From: Cudoniella acicularis
Taxonomy: Eukaryota > Ascomycota > Leotiomycetes > Helotiales > Helotiaceae
NCBI GenBank assembly: GCA_013054445.1
Contig: JAAMPI010001761.1
Location: forward strand, 1-10,735
Length of the DNA stretch: 10,735 nucleotides
Direction of reading: 5' to 3'
Positions 1-8,029 of this stretch are shown here, piece after piece (position 1 is the stretch's first letter; every line of letters begins with the position of its first letter). Made by a program: the position numbers and the translations under genes. The notes under the pieces are model-generated. The model had not been told where the DNA came from and ran no database searches. It was given only the letters and a program-made list of their open reading frames with translations.

Positions 1-243
1 GGAAGGAAGGACTGTCGATAACTTGACTACGAATCTAAAAGACTATAAGGATGTGAAGCTTGGCTTCGTTTACCGTCCCTGCGTAGGTCACTAAATGTAG
101 AGGGACGGGAGGCCTCTAAAATATACACTCAAACTAATGACTAAAAGACTCGAATCTCTAGGAAGGATCGTTGTTGTTCCTCTCTAGGAGAAGGGGAGAG
201 ACCTTATATATATGAATATAGTCACGTGCTACGGCACGTGACA
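1..243 (-). repeat. LTR-like segment, left copy
   Basis: Read on the minus strand, this segment begins at 243 with TGTCACGTGC, the TG start common to LTRs. It passes through a near-perfect palindrome and then a TATATATAAGG box at about 202-212, followed by a pyrimidine-rich stretch. It is less depleted in CpA and TpG than the interior. The bases just outside, read on the minus strand, are AGTAGGGTTCTG and could be a worn polypurine tract, which would make this the 3' LTR of the minus-oriented element. Its sequence differs from the right-hand LTR-like segment apart from the shared TATA box and CACGTG, so the two may belong to different families. The far end is not defined within the window. 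Confidence 0.4.
221..242. repeat. Perfect 9 bp inverted repeat with 4-base loop (CACGTG palindrome)
   Basis: GTCACGTGC at 221-229 is followed by TACG and then its exact reverse complement, GCACGTGAC, at 234-242. It sits at the outer edge of the left LTR-like segment and contains two CACGTG hexamers. It could form a hairpin, act as a bHLH-type binding site in the LTR promoter, or simply be the terminal structure of the LTR. Confidence 0.7.
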
Positions 244-3024
244 CAGAACCCTACTATACTATATTATAATATTATCGATTACTAGTCTATTTATATATAG
301 CTTTACTTTAATCGAGGGGAGCTATATATCGAACTTATAGGCTTATCTAGAGAATTTCTTAGGGTTAGGAAGAGAAGGCTTCGGCTACTAGCTTATATAA
401 GTATATAAGAGGTCTAGTTCGTCGCGCTATTACTATATCTCGGCTCGTAACTCGCCGATTATAAAAGAGAACTCTTAATAAAAGGTCTCTATATCTATAG
501 ATAGATATAAGGAGTGTATATAGAGACTATAGAGGTTATACGACTTAAGAGGTGTTAGAAAAAGATAAAATTAAAGGTAAAAGATTAGGTTATAAATATA
601 AATATAAATAAAAGCATAGATATAATATTCTAGCCTTAACTAGAGGGTTAATAATAATATTATAGTATATATAAGTAGTATAAATCAAGTAGTACTCTCT
701 GTTTCTTAGAATTATCGACGAAGAAGAGAAGAAGCTAGATATAGGAAAGACTATCGTCTTAAAGGAGCGTAGCTCCTAGACTAGTCCTAGAACAGACTAG
801 CTCGGAATATATAACTTATACTAGATCTATTATAAATAGCTCGGGATTATTACTATTCTTATAGCTACTAATATATTACTATTTAGGTTCTGGCCTACTA
901 CCTAGGTATATAATAGTTTTTCTTTAACTAAGATAGCCGTCTTTAGCTAGTTAATATCGTATTAGATACTATTAAGCGTGTTATATTCTCTTCTTTACTA
1001 AGGCCTAGACACTACCTGTTTAACGTGTTTCTATACGTTATTAACTCTCTTAGGTACTCCTTCTTTATATAGGTATGCCTCTATGATTTTAGTAGCTTAT
1101 TAGGTTGTTATAGTCTAGTCACGTCCTGTCGCCTCTTCGACACGTCGACTGTTTGTCTTTCTATTACCCCTTACCGGCCGATAAGAGTCCTATAATATTA
1201 TAGATAGTTTTCTAAGACGGTCTTAAGACTATATTTAAAGGTTTTTAAAGTGATTAGTCGTATACGCGAAAATAATATTCTTTTTATAATAAATATTATA
1301 AAACTATAAATCTAATAGATAAGCTTTGTTTTAGGCGCTTATATCGCTTTTAATAAGCCTAGTCAGATAAGTCTAAGTTTTTAAAATATATTTAAACGAT
1401 TTTTAGGCTTTATAACCTCGCTTTTAGCCTTTTAAAAATCAAAGTTATTATAATTATCTAAAAGTTATAAAATATAATAATAATTTTTATTTATTAACTT
1501 TTAAAAGTTTTATAATTTTATAATTTAGTTTTATTAATAAAATACTTTAAAAACCTAGACTTATCTAGCTCGGCTCGTAACTTATTATTTAGATCTTTAA
1601 AATACCTCTTTTATTTTATTAGTTAAACTAGCTATAGCTAAGATCTTATCTTTATTTAGCTTTATTAAATAATAAATAGAATATAGCTTAAAAACGTAAT
1701 ATTTAATATTAAGGATAAAAGAACTAATAAAATAGAATAAAGGTTTTAGTTTAAGCTATATTAATAGTCTTTTATCTATTTATATTTAATATATTAGTAT
1801 AATATTTAAAGAAGAGTCTATAAAGAATATATTTATATTAGTCGCTTATTTAATAACTATTCTTAAAAGACCTAACCTTTTTAGAAGAAAGTACTTTTTT
1901 AGACTAGAGTTATATAGTCGGCTAATATACGTAGATATAGCCTTTCTAGGCGCTTGTTTTATATCTATATAATAATTTTATTAGCCTAAAAGACTAAGGT
2001 TTAATATCGTTAAGATATAAGTATAGAAGACCGTTTCTTATATCCGTTATTATATTAATAATAATAAATAAAGAAAATTAATAATATTATATTATTTTTA
2101 AAGCCTTTTATTATTAGTCTATTCTATTATTATTCTATTATATAATATAAAGGAAGTCGATCTAGATATAATAGATAACTAAGTTCTAAAAATAATAAAT
2201 ATATCTTAAGATAACTATAATATATCGACTTTTATATTCTATTATTAATCGTTATAGTTATTAGACGTCGTTTTATAATCTTTAGTCTTCTAATTCTAAT
2301 AATATATAAATATAATATATACTTTATATTCTTTTTCTGTCTTTTAAATATCTTAATATAATATACTAGTAATAGCGATTAATAGAGACAGTACGGTACC
2401 TTATAATCTATTACCTAAGAGAAGCCTACTAGAGACACTAACTCTAATATAAGAGAAGACTAGACCTTAACTAACTACTAGCCTTAGGAAAGAGCCTAAG
2501 AAGGGTATATAAATAGATAATCTAGTCTAAGAGACTTTAATAATTCTCTTTAATAGGCTTTCTTCTCTATAATTAGATAGCTCTTAATAGATAAGAAAAC
2601 GGTATTATTAGCTATAAGAGAACTAAAGAATATAAAAGAGATAGACAGATCTTAGGTTTTTATTCTAGTTACTAGTTTTCTTAAAAATATAAGATATATA
2701 GTTATCTTATATAATACTTAGCTAGATTAGCGTAAGAATATAATAATAATAGCGATTATAATATATTAATAGAAGACGATCTAGGTATAGTTTAGTTATA
2801 TTTAAAGCGATTAGAATATTCTTTAATCTAGTTTTAAATTATAATATAATATTCGTCTAATATAAGATTAAACCCTAGATAACGTCTACTAATGTCTTTA
2901 CTAGTTATAACTAAGCTATCTATATATTTATATATTAAACTATATTTAGAATTCTTTTTTATTAGTTAATATTAACTAGTATTTATTATTATAGCTTTAT
3001 AAAGGCACTAGGGCCCTAACGTTA

Positions 3025-3227
3025 NNTNNGGACGTATTTANAANAAGGTGNTATATTACGAAGAAACTAAGCTAANGAGAGAAGANGGAAGAGGTNGCCC
3101 TAAAGGGGCCTTATATATANGAGGTGAGTTCCGCTAAGCGANGACACGTGATAAGGGGTNAGGGGGACGCGTCGNAGGNAAGGAAGACGCGTCAGGTAAG
3201 GGGGACGCGTCAAACCAGGTCTGTGAC
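3025..3227 (-). repeat. LTR-like segment, right copy, with ambiguous bases
   Basis: On the minus strand this begins at 3227 with TGTCACAG, contains three GACGCGTC motifs, CACGTG at 3145-3150 and a TATATATAAGG box at about 3109-3119, then runs into purine/pyrimidine-biased sequence. This order fits an LTR promoter. It is much less AT-biased than the interior, and the composition changes sharply near 3020. Fifteen single ambiguous bases fall between 3025 and 3179. In this orientation it would be the 5' LTR. The bases inward of about 3024 include GGGCCCTAGTGCC, which could be a primer-binding region, but I cannot match it to a tRNA by eye. Confidence 0.4.
3166..3211. repeat. Three GACGCGTC palindromes in an imperfect tandem array
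   Basis: The 8 bp palindrome GACGCGTC occurs at 3166-3173, 3186-3193 and 3204-3211, giving units of about 18-20 bp. The surrounding bases are similar (AGGnAAG or GTAAGGGG before, CA or CG after). The array lies in the upstream part of the right LTR-like segment, where a retrotransposon would carry promoter or enhancer repeats. No function is known. Confidence 0.65.
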
Positions 3228-3599
3228 ACTGATCCGGACACTTGTCTGATCCACTTACTTATCAAGTACGTTATCTAAGAATGAGGAGTGCTTATGTAAG
3301 TAATTGAGGCGAGACTGGCCGGAGAGTAGCCGATGCGATCCGAACTAGGCTCAATTGGGCAGTTGAGGCTTACGCTGCGCCTGTTGATGCCTTGTGGCCT
3401 CATGCACAAATAATCGTACCTAAAAAAGGAGATCTCATATCACACACCGCTTTGAAACCAAAGCATCCTCTATTACTTATTACTACACTAAAAGAACAAA
3501 AACAGTAAATAGTATCATCACTCTATATAAAATCACAGGAAACCCATCTGCCAGACTCTTTCTAGCATTATCCATGTCTCATGGAGAATAGCAGAGTGT
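3228..3599. other. Intergenic, between repeat and LOR pseudogene
   Basis: No open frame or RNA gene was recognised. A 6 bp hairpin with a 3-base loop lies at 3571-3585 (TCCATG and CATGGA), just downstream of the pseudogene stop. CTGATCC occurs at 3229-3235 and 3246-3252. The composition is close to the gene-bearing part of the window, so the AT-rich block ends at or before the LTR-like segment. Confidence 0.5.
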
Positions 3600-4259
3600 T
3601 CACGCCTTAAAAACATGCTTTATCTTAGCTCGACAGAGCATAGCAGCTATGATCTGATCAGCGAATTAGTACTTTATTTCAATGTCGGAATATTAGAACT
3701 TACAATGGCAAGATCTATCCCGCCAGCAACTCGAGCCCTCCAAAGGCTCCTATCAGGCCCGCTGTGACTAAGGTTGAGTTCCGTCAACCGAATTTCAGCA
3801 ACAGGCGCACCATTGATATTGACCATTGTTGTGACGGCGCTCTAGTCCCTTGGCTGGACCTCCACAATCGCTTCGTTGCATCTATCATACTCATTTTAGA
3901 TGGTCACGTCAAGAGCCGGGCGTCGGCTGAGTGGACTATGTCGCAGAGAGCAGATCTCACGACCAGAGGCACTCTCTACTGTCTACTTGTTCTTTATGAC
4001 ATAGCCGAATATTTTGTGTATGTTAAAAATATGACTACCAGAGGGGTCCTCGACTGTACAGCACCAGCTCATTGTTGAGAGGCCTTTGCTCTCTGAGGTA
4101 AAAAGCCTCTCACCCGCTGAGTCAAGCACAGTGACTCTTAAAAATATGGGATCATGGCATTGCATTAATGATGCTCGTCTCCTCCTTTGTGATAAAACCG
4201 TTAGCTATGGCGACAGGAAACGCTTGGGTTTCGAGGTTGGTGTCCAATTTTTCTAATGA
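3600..4259 (-). pseudogene. LURP-one-related (LOR, tubby-C-like) domain protein, decayed
   Basis: Pieces of one protein can be followed on the minus strand. An N-terminal part at about 4259-4155 includes VAIANGFITKEETSI. After a change of frame near 4135-4150 comes RVTVLDSAGERLF, then VEDPSGSHIFNI. The part at about 3841-3704 includes NINGAPVAEIRL and VAGGIDLAIV. This order (D-x-x-G strands, K-x-x-S, D-P-S-G, then a final G-[IV]-D-hydrophobic segment) is that of fungal LOR proteins of about 200 residues, a beta-barrel with a central hydrophobic helix. Members are small, mostly uncharacterised, and related to phospholipid scramblases.

In-frame stops lie at 3983-3985 (TAG), 3896-3898 (TAA) and 3842-3844 (TAG). 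Each fits a C-to-T change at CpA on one strand (TGG to TAG, or CAA to TAA). A TGA at 4152-4154 lies close to the frameshift. A 50 bp intron (3654-3703) has GTAAGT, a TACTAAT branch site and CAG; the last exon ends at a TGA at 3600-3602. No start codon could be fixed. The gene is almost certainly non-functional. The family call is from motif pattern only. Confidence 0.7.
3654..3703 (-). other. Intron remnant in the LOR pseudogene
   Basis: It has a GTAAGT donor at 3698-3703, a TACTAAT branch-like box at 3665-3671 and a CAG acceptor at 3654-3656. Removal joins ...DLAIV to IIAAMLCRAKIKHVFKA and a stop, keeping frame at phase 0. The joined end matches the hydrophobic C-terminal segment expected for LOR proteins, which supports both the intron and the family call. 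Confidence 0.6.
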
Positions 4260-5629
4260 GCGGCGAGTGCTATCTTGACAATATCGTAAATGGTTGAAAG
4301 ATCAACTTTGAAGATTGGTATTGAATCGAGTAATTGACTGAGGGATGAAGACGATGCAAGAAATTTAAATCCACATGCAATTCAACAGTTGGTAGGGATA
4401 GCTCACATTTTAGATAAAAGCAAAGGGTGCTAGGAGCAATGAGGGAGATTTGTTATGATCCCTCGGTTCCAACTCCCAACTTCCAAAACACCAACCAACC
4501 ACAGCCTCATATCCCGCAAATAGCTACACTATTTTACCCCAATCCGACCTCATCCCTTTTCGCGATGCTCATATATGACTAGATTTGGGTATCTGTCAGA
4601 TAGCGTGCGTGATTTCACCCTTCTCTCTTTGTTCACGAAATCTCAGAGGCTTAGGTGCTACGCCAGGCACCCCGCAAAACGAAAGGCTTGAATGACCGGG
4701 TTGTTGCAGCCGGACAAATTCATCGTCGGGCTAGTATATTCCGCAGGGAAGGTTTGGCATGTTATATGTTGCCCCTTTCCACACTGAATCTACCGTCTCC
4801 TCTCTCGTTTACGAGTTAGCACTCAATTTGCAGCGAAATTGCATAAATATACCCTCGACGCAAATTATGTTAGAATAAAACATTTTATTGTAGTTGCATC
4901 GATTTAAAAGCTCGTTCTCTAGGAAGCCTATACAATAGAGAGCGTTTTTATACAAAAAGCTTTAAAAATGACAAAGGTGCTGTTGTATACGAAGTAATCT
5001 TACGTTGTGTGCGGTCAGAGGTTAGAGCACAGTATATACATGTATTAATTAATAGGCACGAACAAAAGTGGCTCTCTGGCGAAGTTTTAGGGTAATACAG
5101 GCTTCCAATCACTAATCTTCGCACTGGAGGGGCTCAGACTGGAGGGGCTCAGGCTGCAGCGCATTCACTGTCGCGAGTGCAGTAGAGACTCCCTATAAAA
5201 ATATATCCTCTGCTGGCTTCTATCTGCTCACTAAGCAAACATTCATCGTCGCGTTCAATGATTTGATCGTAGTATAATTTATATTGAATTATTCTTTTCG
5301 CAAAAATGGATTGCGATGCCTGAGTTGTCCGTTTGCAGAGTCCTGTGGGGCACATGGAGTTAATCGAGGAGGGGAAAGGAGGAGGGCAAAATACTTGGGC
5401 ATCGAAATTTTTAGAATCGACGACGATCTAAAACTTTTCCAATTAAGCATTCACAGCGCAATTTCGAGGGGATTGTTTATACAAGCACCCAGCTCTTGTT
5501 CCTCCCAGGGGACCGATCACGGTTTGCTTCATTACAAGGCAATCTAAATAGTCATGGCTGTCATCAAAATCTATTTTTAAAATTTGCGTTACAAGTATAT
5601 CTGCCAATTTTTCAGTCGAAAGGAGTATT
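4260..5629. other. Intergenic region, 1.37 kb
   Basis: No convincing gene was found. Short frames on both strands (for example 5284-5547 on plus, 5149-5355 and 5443-5637 on minus) overlap one another, have no recognisable domain and look like chance. The part next to 4260 would hold the promoter of the decayed LOR gene. Visible structures are a perfect inverted repeat at 4874-4889 (AATAAAA, CA, TTTTATT), an 8-of-9 inverted repeat at 4913-4921 and 4936-4944, and a 15 bp tandem repeat at 5123-5152. The 4850-5100 part is more AT-rich than its surroundings. Confidence 0.5.
5123..5152. repeat. Perfect 15 bp tandem repeat, two copies
   Basis: ACTGGAGGGGCTCAG occurs at 5123-5137 and again, directly adjoining, at 5138-5152. 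It lies in intergenic DNA. It is a simple local duplication with no assigned role. Confidence 0.85.
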
Positions 5630-7037
5630 TCAGACATGTGGTAGGAAGCCCACCCAATTCACAGTCTTGTAAATATCAGGATTCTGGCTACGAAAGGAAA
5701 TCAAGTCTTCCACTAGAAGATAGGTTCTTGCGATAACATACGCCCCAGCACAAAACAAAGCTGGCAATAGAACCCTCAATGGTATGGTCAATGACGGATC
5801 TCCATTTGGAGAAATGTTGGAAAGCCGAATAACGAGTCGCTTTCTCTGTCTTTCTAGTCTTCTGGTAAACTTCTCTGTCGGTGATGGCTTTGGCTCGTAA
5901 ATCGAAATGCCCGGTTTGTTGGTTGCAAATCGATCGCAGGCTTCTATTTTCTTATTTGGGAAGAACTTGCGTAGTATTTCGTGATACACTCCCCCAGCCC
6001 CAATCGCAGCTACCAAGATTATAGAACATGCCCTCCACGCTTGTCTTTCGAGTGTGGTGGGAAAGTCGAAGCTCCAAGCGACGAGGTTAGATCCCCATGA
6101 GAAGAGTCCGAAGAGACTAAGCATCAACACACCGTGATATGGCATAGCTGGGAAGTTGTCATCACGCCGTGCCTTTATAGGTTATAGGTCGTGGTTCATC
6201 CCCGCGCAGCCTGAGTATCGAAGACAGTATGTTTAGACAATATCTCCAAGCGACCTCGGGGTATGTTCTTTCGGGATTCAAAAACTCGAGTGGTGTCTCA
6301 TACCAGTAGTATGCATCGTCTCGACCTGCTCTCGCAAGTATTTCTGGTAATGTAGCATTTATGTCGATCCTTTTCTGGGTTTCGATGTCGGCAGGCTTGT
6401 TGAACCAAAAAACAGAGACGCCAATCGTCGTGGTTATGAATCCAACTGTCGTGAGTTCTAGCGTGGTGACAGTGAGACGCTGGCGTCCTCGAGCGATGCA
6501 GCTTATCAAGAACCACAAAATCTGCGCTATGGTAAAGATGCGTACGAGTGTATTCTGTTTATTCCTATCGTCGATGTCCTTTTTATCGAGCAAAACCTGC
6601 GATGAAATCATCGGCTCTGTGATCCATCCCTCATCAATCAAATAGAGGAGTTGATTCGCATCCAGGGGCCAGGTGACTCCCTCTCCTGTTCGCGCAATGA
6701 AACCTCCCATGTCAGCATAGAATGAGTGTCTCATCGACCAGCCTTTGATTCCTTGTTCCTCGAATTTGCGACAAGAGTTTCGTGCGGAGTTCCATTGTCC
6801 AACAACCAACAACAGCAAAAAGTCTGGCCCAAGGACGCATAGAATGGCTAGTTTGATCTTCTGGAAGACTTTTGCGAATGCACTTTCTCCTGGGGGGCCA
6901 ATGTTGACGCATAAGACAGACCAAATGCAGATGAAAATGGTAAAGAAGCAGGAGGATATGATATCGATGGTACCACGGCCATCAGGGGAAGATGTCCAAC
7001 CCTGCGGTGGGGCAGATTGAAATGTAATATTCGACAT
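5630..7037 (-). CDS. Ascomycete integral membrane protein of unknown function, frameshifted
   Basis: Two adjoining frames, 7037-6162 (291 codons) and 6145-5630 (171 codons, entered upstream of its first ATG), read as one protein. The first part opens with GWTSSPDGRGTIDI, followed by a membrane segment at about residues 24-44. Others lie near 62-80, 164-182 and 192-212. A soluble stretch between them includes MGGF and the WPLDANQLLYLIDEGWI region. The second part has a hydrophobic segment, WSFDFPTTLERQAWR, another membrane segment near its residues 41-52, a basic stretch, a segment near 122-140, and ends in ...YKTVNWVGFLPHV. I recognise this as a common multi-spanning fungal family, usually annotated only as hypothetical or integral membrane protein, with no known activity.

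The frames are separated by a 7 bp tandem duplication at 6176-6189. Without one copy the frame runs through for about 466 residues. The ATG at 7037 has a weak context (T at -3). It is either a recent pseudogene, a segregating null allele or an assembly error. No intron fits the break in phase. Confidence 0.75.
6176..6189 (-). repeat. 7 bp tandem duplication causing a frameshift
   Basis: TATAGGT at 6176-6182 is repeated exactly at 6183-6189 (ACCTATA twice on the coding strand). Seven bases shift the frame by one. The upstream frame then hits TGA at 6162-6164, and the downstream frame is closed by a TAA inside the duplicated bases. Taking one copy as ancestral restores a continuous frame across ...RPI-KARRDDNFPA. 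Confidence 0.85.
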
Positions 7038-8029
7038 ATATCAAATCACGACGCAAAAAGGAATTAGATGAACAGTAAGCACAAAAAAGTGGAAACTGCA
7101 TCTATATGGGGTCTTTCCAAAGGTTTCGGGTATGAAAATATGCAGGAGTCTACCCTGAAACAGGTTCTGCCTATTTGCAAACTATCGCCCTTTTGTTCAG
7201 GTAGAGACAAGCTGAGGCCACTTCGAGGAACATCAAAAGAATTTCACTTAACCATGAGGCAAATGCCCTTCAGTAGCTTTTGAAAGCGCAAAAATTTGCG
7301 TATAAGAAAAGAAAACGGAGCTAAGAATGCTTGTAAGGTTGCACACCTGCGAAAGTTTCTGCTTATGGTACCGGATTCAACAGCGCAGGAGAGCGACTCA
7401 AATTAAAGGCGGCGTTGGGATTGTTTGAATCGAGTCGAAACGAAGATGAGGGGAGGGGCGACCCTGGCAAAAGGCAGGGCGACCTATGCGTGAGACGGCT
7501 AACGATTGGATACTTCGTAACCGCCAGGGTCACGTGCCAAGGTGTAAAAATAGAAGTGATCCAGAACCTCCAAGTTTTTAAGTAATACTACCAAGACAAA
7601 AGATTGAAGGAAAGCAGACGTGAACGTACTAAGCTCTCGAAATAATTTATAAACTGGATAGTGTGCACCTGTGCATGAGTATAGATACCGTGCGAACCAA
7701 AGAACTCGAGAGCGGGAGCTCCATAGGTCTGTCGCCATGAGATGTAAGCGATATCAGGAAGAACATTTTAAAATAATTAAATAACCACTAGTTATTATTA
7801 GATTTAATCTTATAATGAGAATATTGAATTATTTAGAGAGTTAAAGGCTCTGGGTATCTTCTATTTTAGTTTCAAGTTGTTCAAATTTCGAAGTGATTGT
7901 GTTATCGTGAAATCGCGGTCTTTAATTGTTCCAATTCTCTATTAAATGCTCAATATTAATTAGAAAAATATAAAGCTAATGAAAATCCAAATACTCATAC
8001 AGAAACTTGTCCCACTCGTTTTCCAACTA
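7038..8029. other. Intergenic region, about 1 kb
   Basis: This lies between the transporter stop and the membrane-protein start. The right part, about 7765-8000, is AT-rich and contains an imperfect inverted repeat (7820-7846 and 7931-7957). The left part holds a 79-codon minus-strand frame (7499-7738) that may be a relic, and a CACGTG box at 7531-7536. The promoter of the membrane-protein gene should lie just above 7037, but no clear TATA box is seen there. No AATAAA was found downstream of the transporter. Confidence 0.5.
7499..7738 (-). pseudogene. Possible relic of a repeat-domain (DUF5648-like) protein
   Basis: A 79-codon frame on the minus strand contains PVYKLF and, about 33 residues later, DHFYFYTLARDPGGYEV. 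The family usually called DUF5648 has repeated units of the type P-L-Y-R-[LM], then DHFYTT, then E-R and G-Y. The resemblance is to the pattern only. The spacing between the two motifs is longer than usual, and no second repeat, start context or signal peptide supports a live gene. It could equally be a chance frame. Confidence 0.15.

Larger units (their letters stand above)
1..3227 (-). mobile_element. RIP-degraded transposable element, probably an LTR retrotransposon
   Basis: The stretch from about 245 to 3020 is extremely AT-rich and has no open frame of useful length on either strand. CpA and TpG are almost absent: 1201-1560 has only two of each, while TpA is abundant and CpG still occurs. 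That is the footprint of fungal repeat-induced point mutation (C to T at CpA, on both strands). LTR-like sequence at both ends, each with a TATATATAAGG box on the minus strand, suggests an LTR retrotransposon lying in minus orientation. The interior is short for a complete Gypsy or Copia element, so it may be deleted, nested or a chimera of two elements. No reverse transcriptase, integrase or gag motif could be read through the damage, so the class is inferred. A 14-base word, CTCGGCTCGTAACT, occurs at 439-452 and again at 1569-1582. The left end may continue outside the window. Confidence 0.7.

Noticed and set aside
1..3020. CRISPR array, origin or organellar DNA as the cause of the AT-richness
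   Set aside because: There are no regularly spaced repeats, and the specific loss of CpA and TpG with CpG kept is explained by RIP. No mitochondrial gene or tRNA was recognised.
3764..4078. Plus-strand frame of 104 codons
   Set aside because: It lies antisense to the LOR pseudogene, whose minus-strand pieces have recognisable family motifs. The plus frame has none and is probably a shadow.
4439..4582. Small plus-strand frame of 47 codons, rich in Pro, Asn and Gln
   Set aside because: It has no signal peptide, homology or promoter cue. A short open frame of this size is expected by chance.
4913..4944. Inverted repeat as a transcription terminator
   Set aside because: Hairpin-plus-T terminators are bacterial and do not apply to RNA polymerase II genes in a fungus. 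The arms also have a mismatch and a 14-base loop.
5284..5547. Plus-strand frame of 87 codons with several cysteines
   Set aside because: It overlaps opposing frames, has no recognised domain, and lies in a stretch with no other coding signal.
6361..7020. Plus-strand and alternative minus frames within the membrane-protein gene
   Set aside because: They overlap the long minus frame, which has membrane segments and family motifs. The others are shadows.
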